Source of the DNA: an uncultured Microbacterium sp.
GTDB taxonomy: Bacteria; Actinomycetota; Actinomycetes; Actinomycetales; Microbacteriaceae
Direction of reading: 5' to 3'
DNA: 6,179 nucleotides
Assembly: GCA_947647645.1 (NCBI GenBank)
Contig: CANSLE010000152.1
Span: forward strand, 1-6,179
Shown: positions 4,877 through 6,179 of the stretch, piece after piece
Position numbering within the stretch: the first letter of the stretch is position 1
Layout: each line of letters opens with the position of its first letter
Translations under genes and position numbers: made by a program
The notes under the pieces: model-generated
Databases searched by the model: none
Told to the model about the DNA's origin: nothing
The model's input: the letters and a program-made list of their open reading frames with translations, nothing else

Positions 4877-6179
4877 CTACGTGCGGTCCGCGCCGACGAG
4901 CCGGGCGAAGGCACTGAGGCGGGCGACGCCCTCGGGCGTGCGCGGCAGATCGTCGAGGAGCCCGGTGCCGTAGACGATGTAGGCGGTGTGCTCCGCCCGG
5001 GAGACCGCCACGTTCAGCCGGTTCTGCAGGAGCAGGAACTCGAGGCCGCGGGGCGCCTCCCGCCCACTGGATGCCGCGAGCGACACGATCGCCACGGCGG
5101 CCTCCTGCCCCTGGAACTTGTCGACGGTGCCCACCGGCACCGCACCGAGCCTCGCCGCGACGAGCGCCTCCTCGACCAGAACCTGCTGCGCGTTGTAGGG
5201 CGTCACGACGATGAGGTCCTGTGCGGTCAGGGGCCGCGCCGCGACACCCGCCGCCGACGTCCACGCGCGTCCGACGAGGTCGCGGACGATCGCGACGACC
5301 TCCGCGGCCTCTTCGGGCGACTGCGTCGCGTTGCCGGTGTGCGACATCGGAACCGGACGGACACCGGGACGGATGCCGTCGAGATGCCGCGCCGAGGTGG
5401 ACTCGTGAGCGGCGAGCCGGCCGTCGTAGGACAGCTCGGAGACCGGGGCCGCGATCTCGGGACGCATTCGACGGGTCTGGGCGAGGAAGAACCCGCGGTC
5501 CTCCCCGATGACGGCGGCGCCGTCCATGACCCACCCCAGGGCCGAGGTGTCCACGGGCTCGGGATGCGTTCCCTGGCTCACCTGCGGGAGCTGCTGCGGG
5601 TCGCCGAGCAGCATCAGGCGCTGGGCGGCGACCGAGACGGCGATCGTCGAGGCGAGGGAGAACTGGCCCGCCTCATCGATCACGAGCAGGTCGAGGCTGG
5701 CGCGGGGGACGCGTCCGACATGGCTGAGATCCCACGCCGTGCCGCCGATGACGAAGCCGTCGGGATGGTCCGCGGCGAACGCCGCGTAGCCGTCCTTCGC
5801 GATAGGCGTGAACCTCTCCGTCCCGGAGGGCGCGCCCTTCGTCGCTTTCGCGACGCGGTCGGCGGGCACCCCGGCCTCGACGATGCGGGCGAGCATGTTC
5901 TCGACGACGGCGTGCGACTGCGCCACGACGCCGACCTTGTAGCCGTGCTCGCGCACGAGTCGTGCGACGACGTGTGACCCGACGTAGGTCTTGCCGGTGC
6001 CGGGCGGGCCCTGGACGGCGAGGTAGCTGTGATCGAGGTCGTGGACGGCGCGCGCGATGTCGTTCACGTCGTCGCGCGCACCGCTCTCCCCTCCGACCAC
6101 GCGGGTCGGCGCGCCCGCGCGCGTGCGGGGGCGCCGACGCAGCAGCAGATCGGTCGCGGCGTCGCGGGGGAACTCCGGC
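4877..6179 (-). CDS. SF1 helicase of the Dna2/NAM7 (Upf1-like) type, C-terminal part; 5' end outside the window
   Basis: This is an ATP-dependent DNA or RNA helicase. All core motifs are present: Walker A GPPGTGKT (5987-6010), Walker B DEAG (5666-5677), motif III GDPQQLPQ (start 5605), the arginine motif QTRRMRP (5459-5479), VDKFQGQE (5102-5125) and motif VI RLNVAVSRA (4994-5020). QGPPGTGKT with DEAGQ and KFQGQE is typical of the Dna2/NAM7 group of superfamily 1B. The frame has no stop up to the window edge, and about 26 residues precede the first possible internal GTG start at 6100. They read like an inter-domain linker (DLLLRRRPRTRAG), so the real start lies outside. In actinobacteria such a helicase is often the C-terminal half of a protein of about 1100-1200 aa with a TM0106-type RecB-like nuclease at the N-terminus. 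That part is not visible here and is inferred. The TAG stop at 4877 is 40 bases before the DUF3467 gene. Confidence 0.92.
   Translation of the reverse strand, partial: PEFPRDAATDLLLRRRPRTRAGAPTRVVGGESGARDDVNDIARAVHDLDHSYLAVQGPPGTGKTYVGSHVVARLVREHGYKVGVVAQSHAVVENMLARIVEAGVPADRVAKATKGAPSGTERFTPIAKDGYAAFAADHPDGFVIGGTAWDLSHVGRVPRASLDLLVIDEAGQFSLASTIAVSVAAQRLMLLGDPQQLPQVSQGTHPEPVDTSALGWVMDGAAVIGEDRGFFLAQTRRMRPEIAAPVSELSYDGRLAAHESTSARHLDGIRPGVRPVPMSHTGNATQSPEEAAEVVAIVRDLVGRAWTSAAGVAARPLTAQDLIVVTPYNAQQVLVEEALVAARLGAVPVGTVDKFQGQEAAVAIVSLAASSGREAPRGLEFLLLQNRLNVAVSRAEHTAYIVYGTGLLDDLPRTPEGVARLSAFARLVGADRT

Noticed and set aside
4837..4914. N-terminal extension of the DUF3467 protein to 4914
   Set aside because: It would overlap the helicase stop, lacks a Shine-Dalgarno, and lies upstream of a very strong GAGGAGG placed correctly for the ATG at 4836.
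4988..5977. 329-codon plus-strand frame antisense to the helicase gene
   Set aside because: It mirrors the helicase codons, which hold a full motif set; the frame itself has no recognisable domain.

Overview
The window is high-GC DNA (roughly 70% G+C by eye) with strong G/C bias at third codon positions. Its genes resemble those of Actinomycetota, most likely Microbacteriaceae such as Microbacterium. The lineage call rests on protein style, the frequent GGATGCC/GGCATCC heptamer and leaderless-looking starts. No database search was possible. The DNA looks like ordinary chromosome: there is no tRNA, rRNA, insertion sequence, CRISPR array or phage gene.

Layout, left to right. proC (pyrroline-5-carboxylate reductase, minus strand, 21-854) is divergent from an alpha/beta hydrolase (plus strand, 957-2069). 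The hydrolase converges on tadA (tRNA adenosine deaminase, minus strand), and a large GC-rich inverted repeat lies between them. tadA is divergent from upp (uracil phosphoribosyltransferase, plus strand, 2628-3260), and the two appear to share one compact promoter with overlapping -10 boxes and no Shine-Dalgarno sequence. upp converges on corA (CorA-type metal-ion transporter, minus strand, 3274-4275), with 13 bases between the stops. Upstream of corA is a gene-free stretch of about 260 bases with a good -10 box, a hairpin that coincides with a possible 18-codon upstream ORF, and a 20-base palindrome. Two more minus-strand genes follow: a DUF3467 small protein (4537-4836), and the C-terminal half of an SF1 DNA/RNA helicase of the Dna2/NAM7/Upf1 type (4877-6179), whose start lies beyond the window. 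These two probably form one transcript.

The genes do not form a single pathway. proC makes proline, tadA modifies the tRNA wobble base, upp salvages uracil and corA moves divalent metal ions. The helicase probably acts on nucleic acids together with a nuclease domain that is outside the window. The parts most worth a second look are the corA leader and the tadA/upp shared promoter. I found no convincing new multi-gene system.
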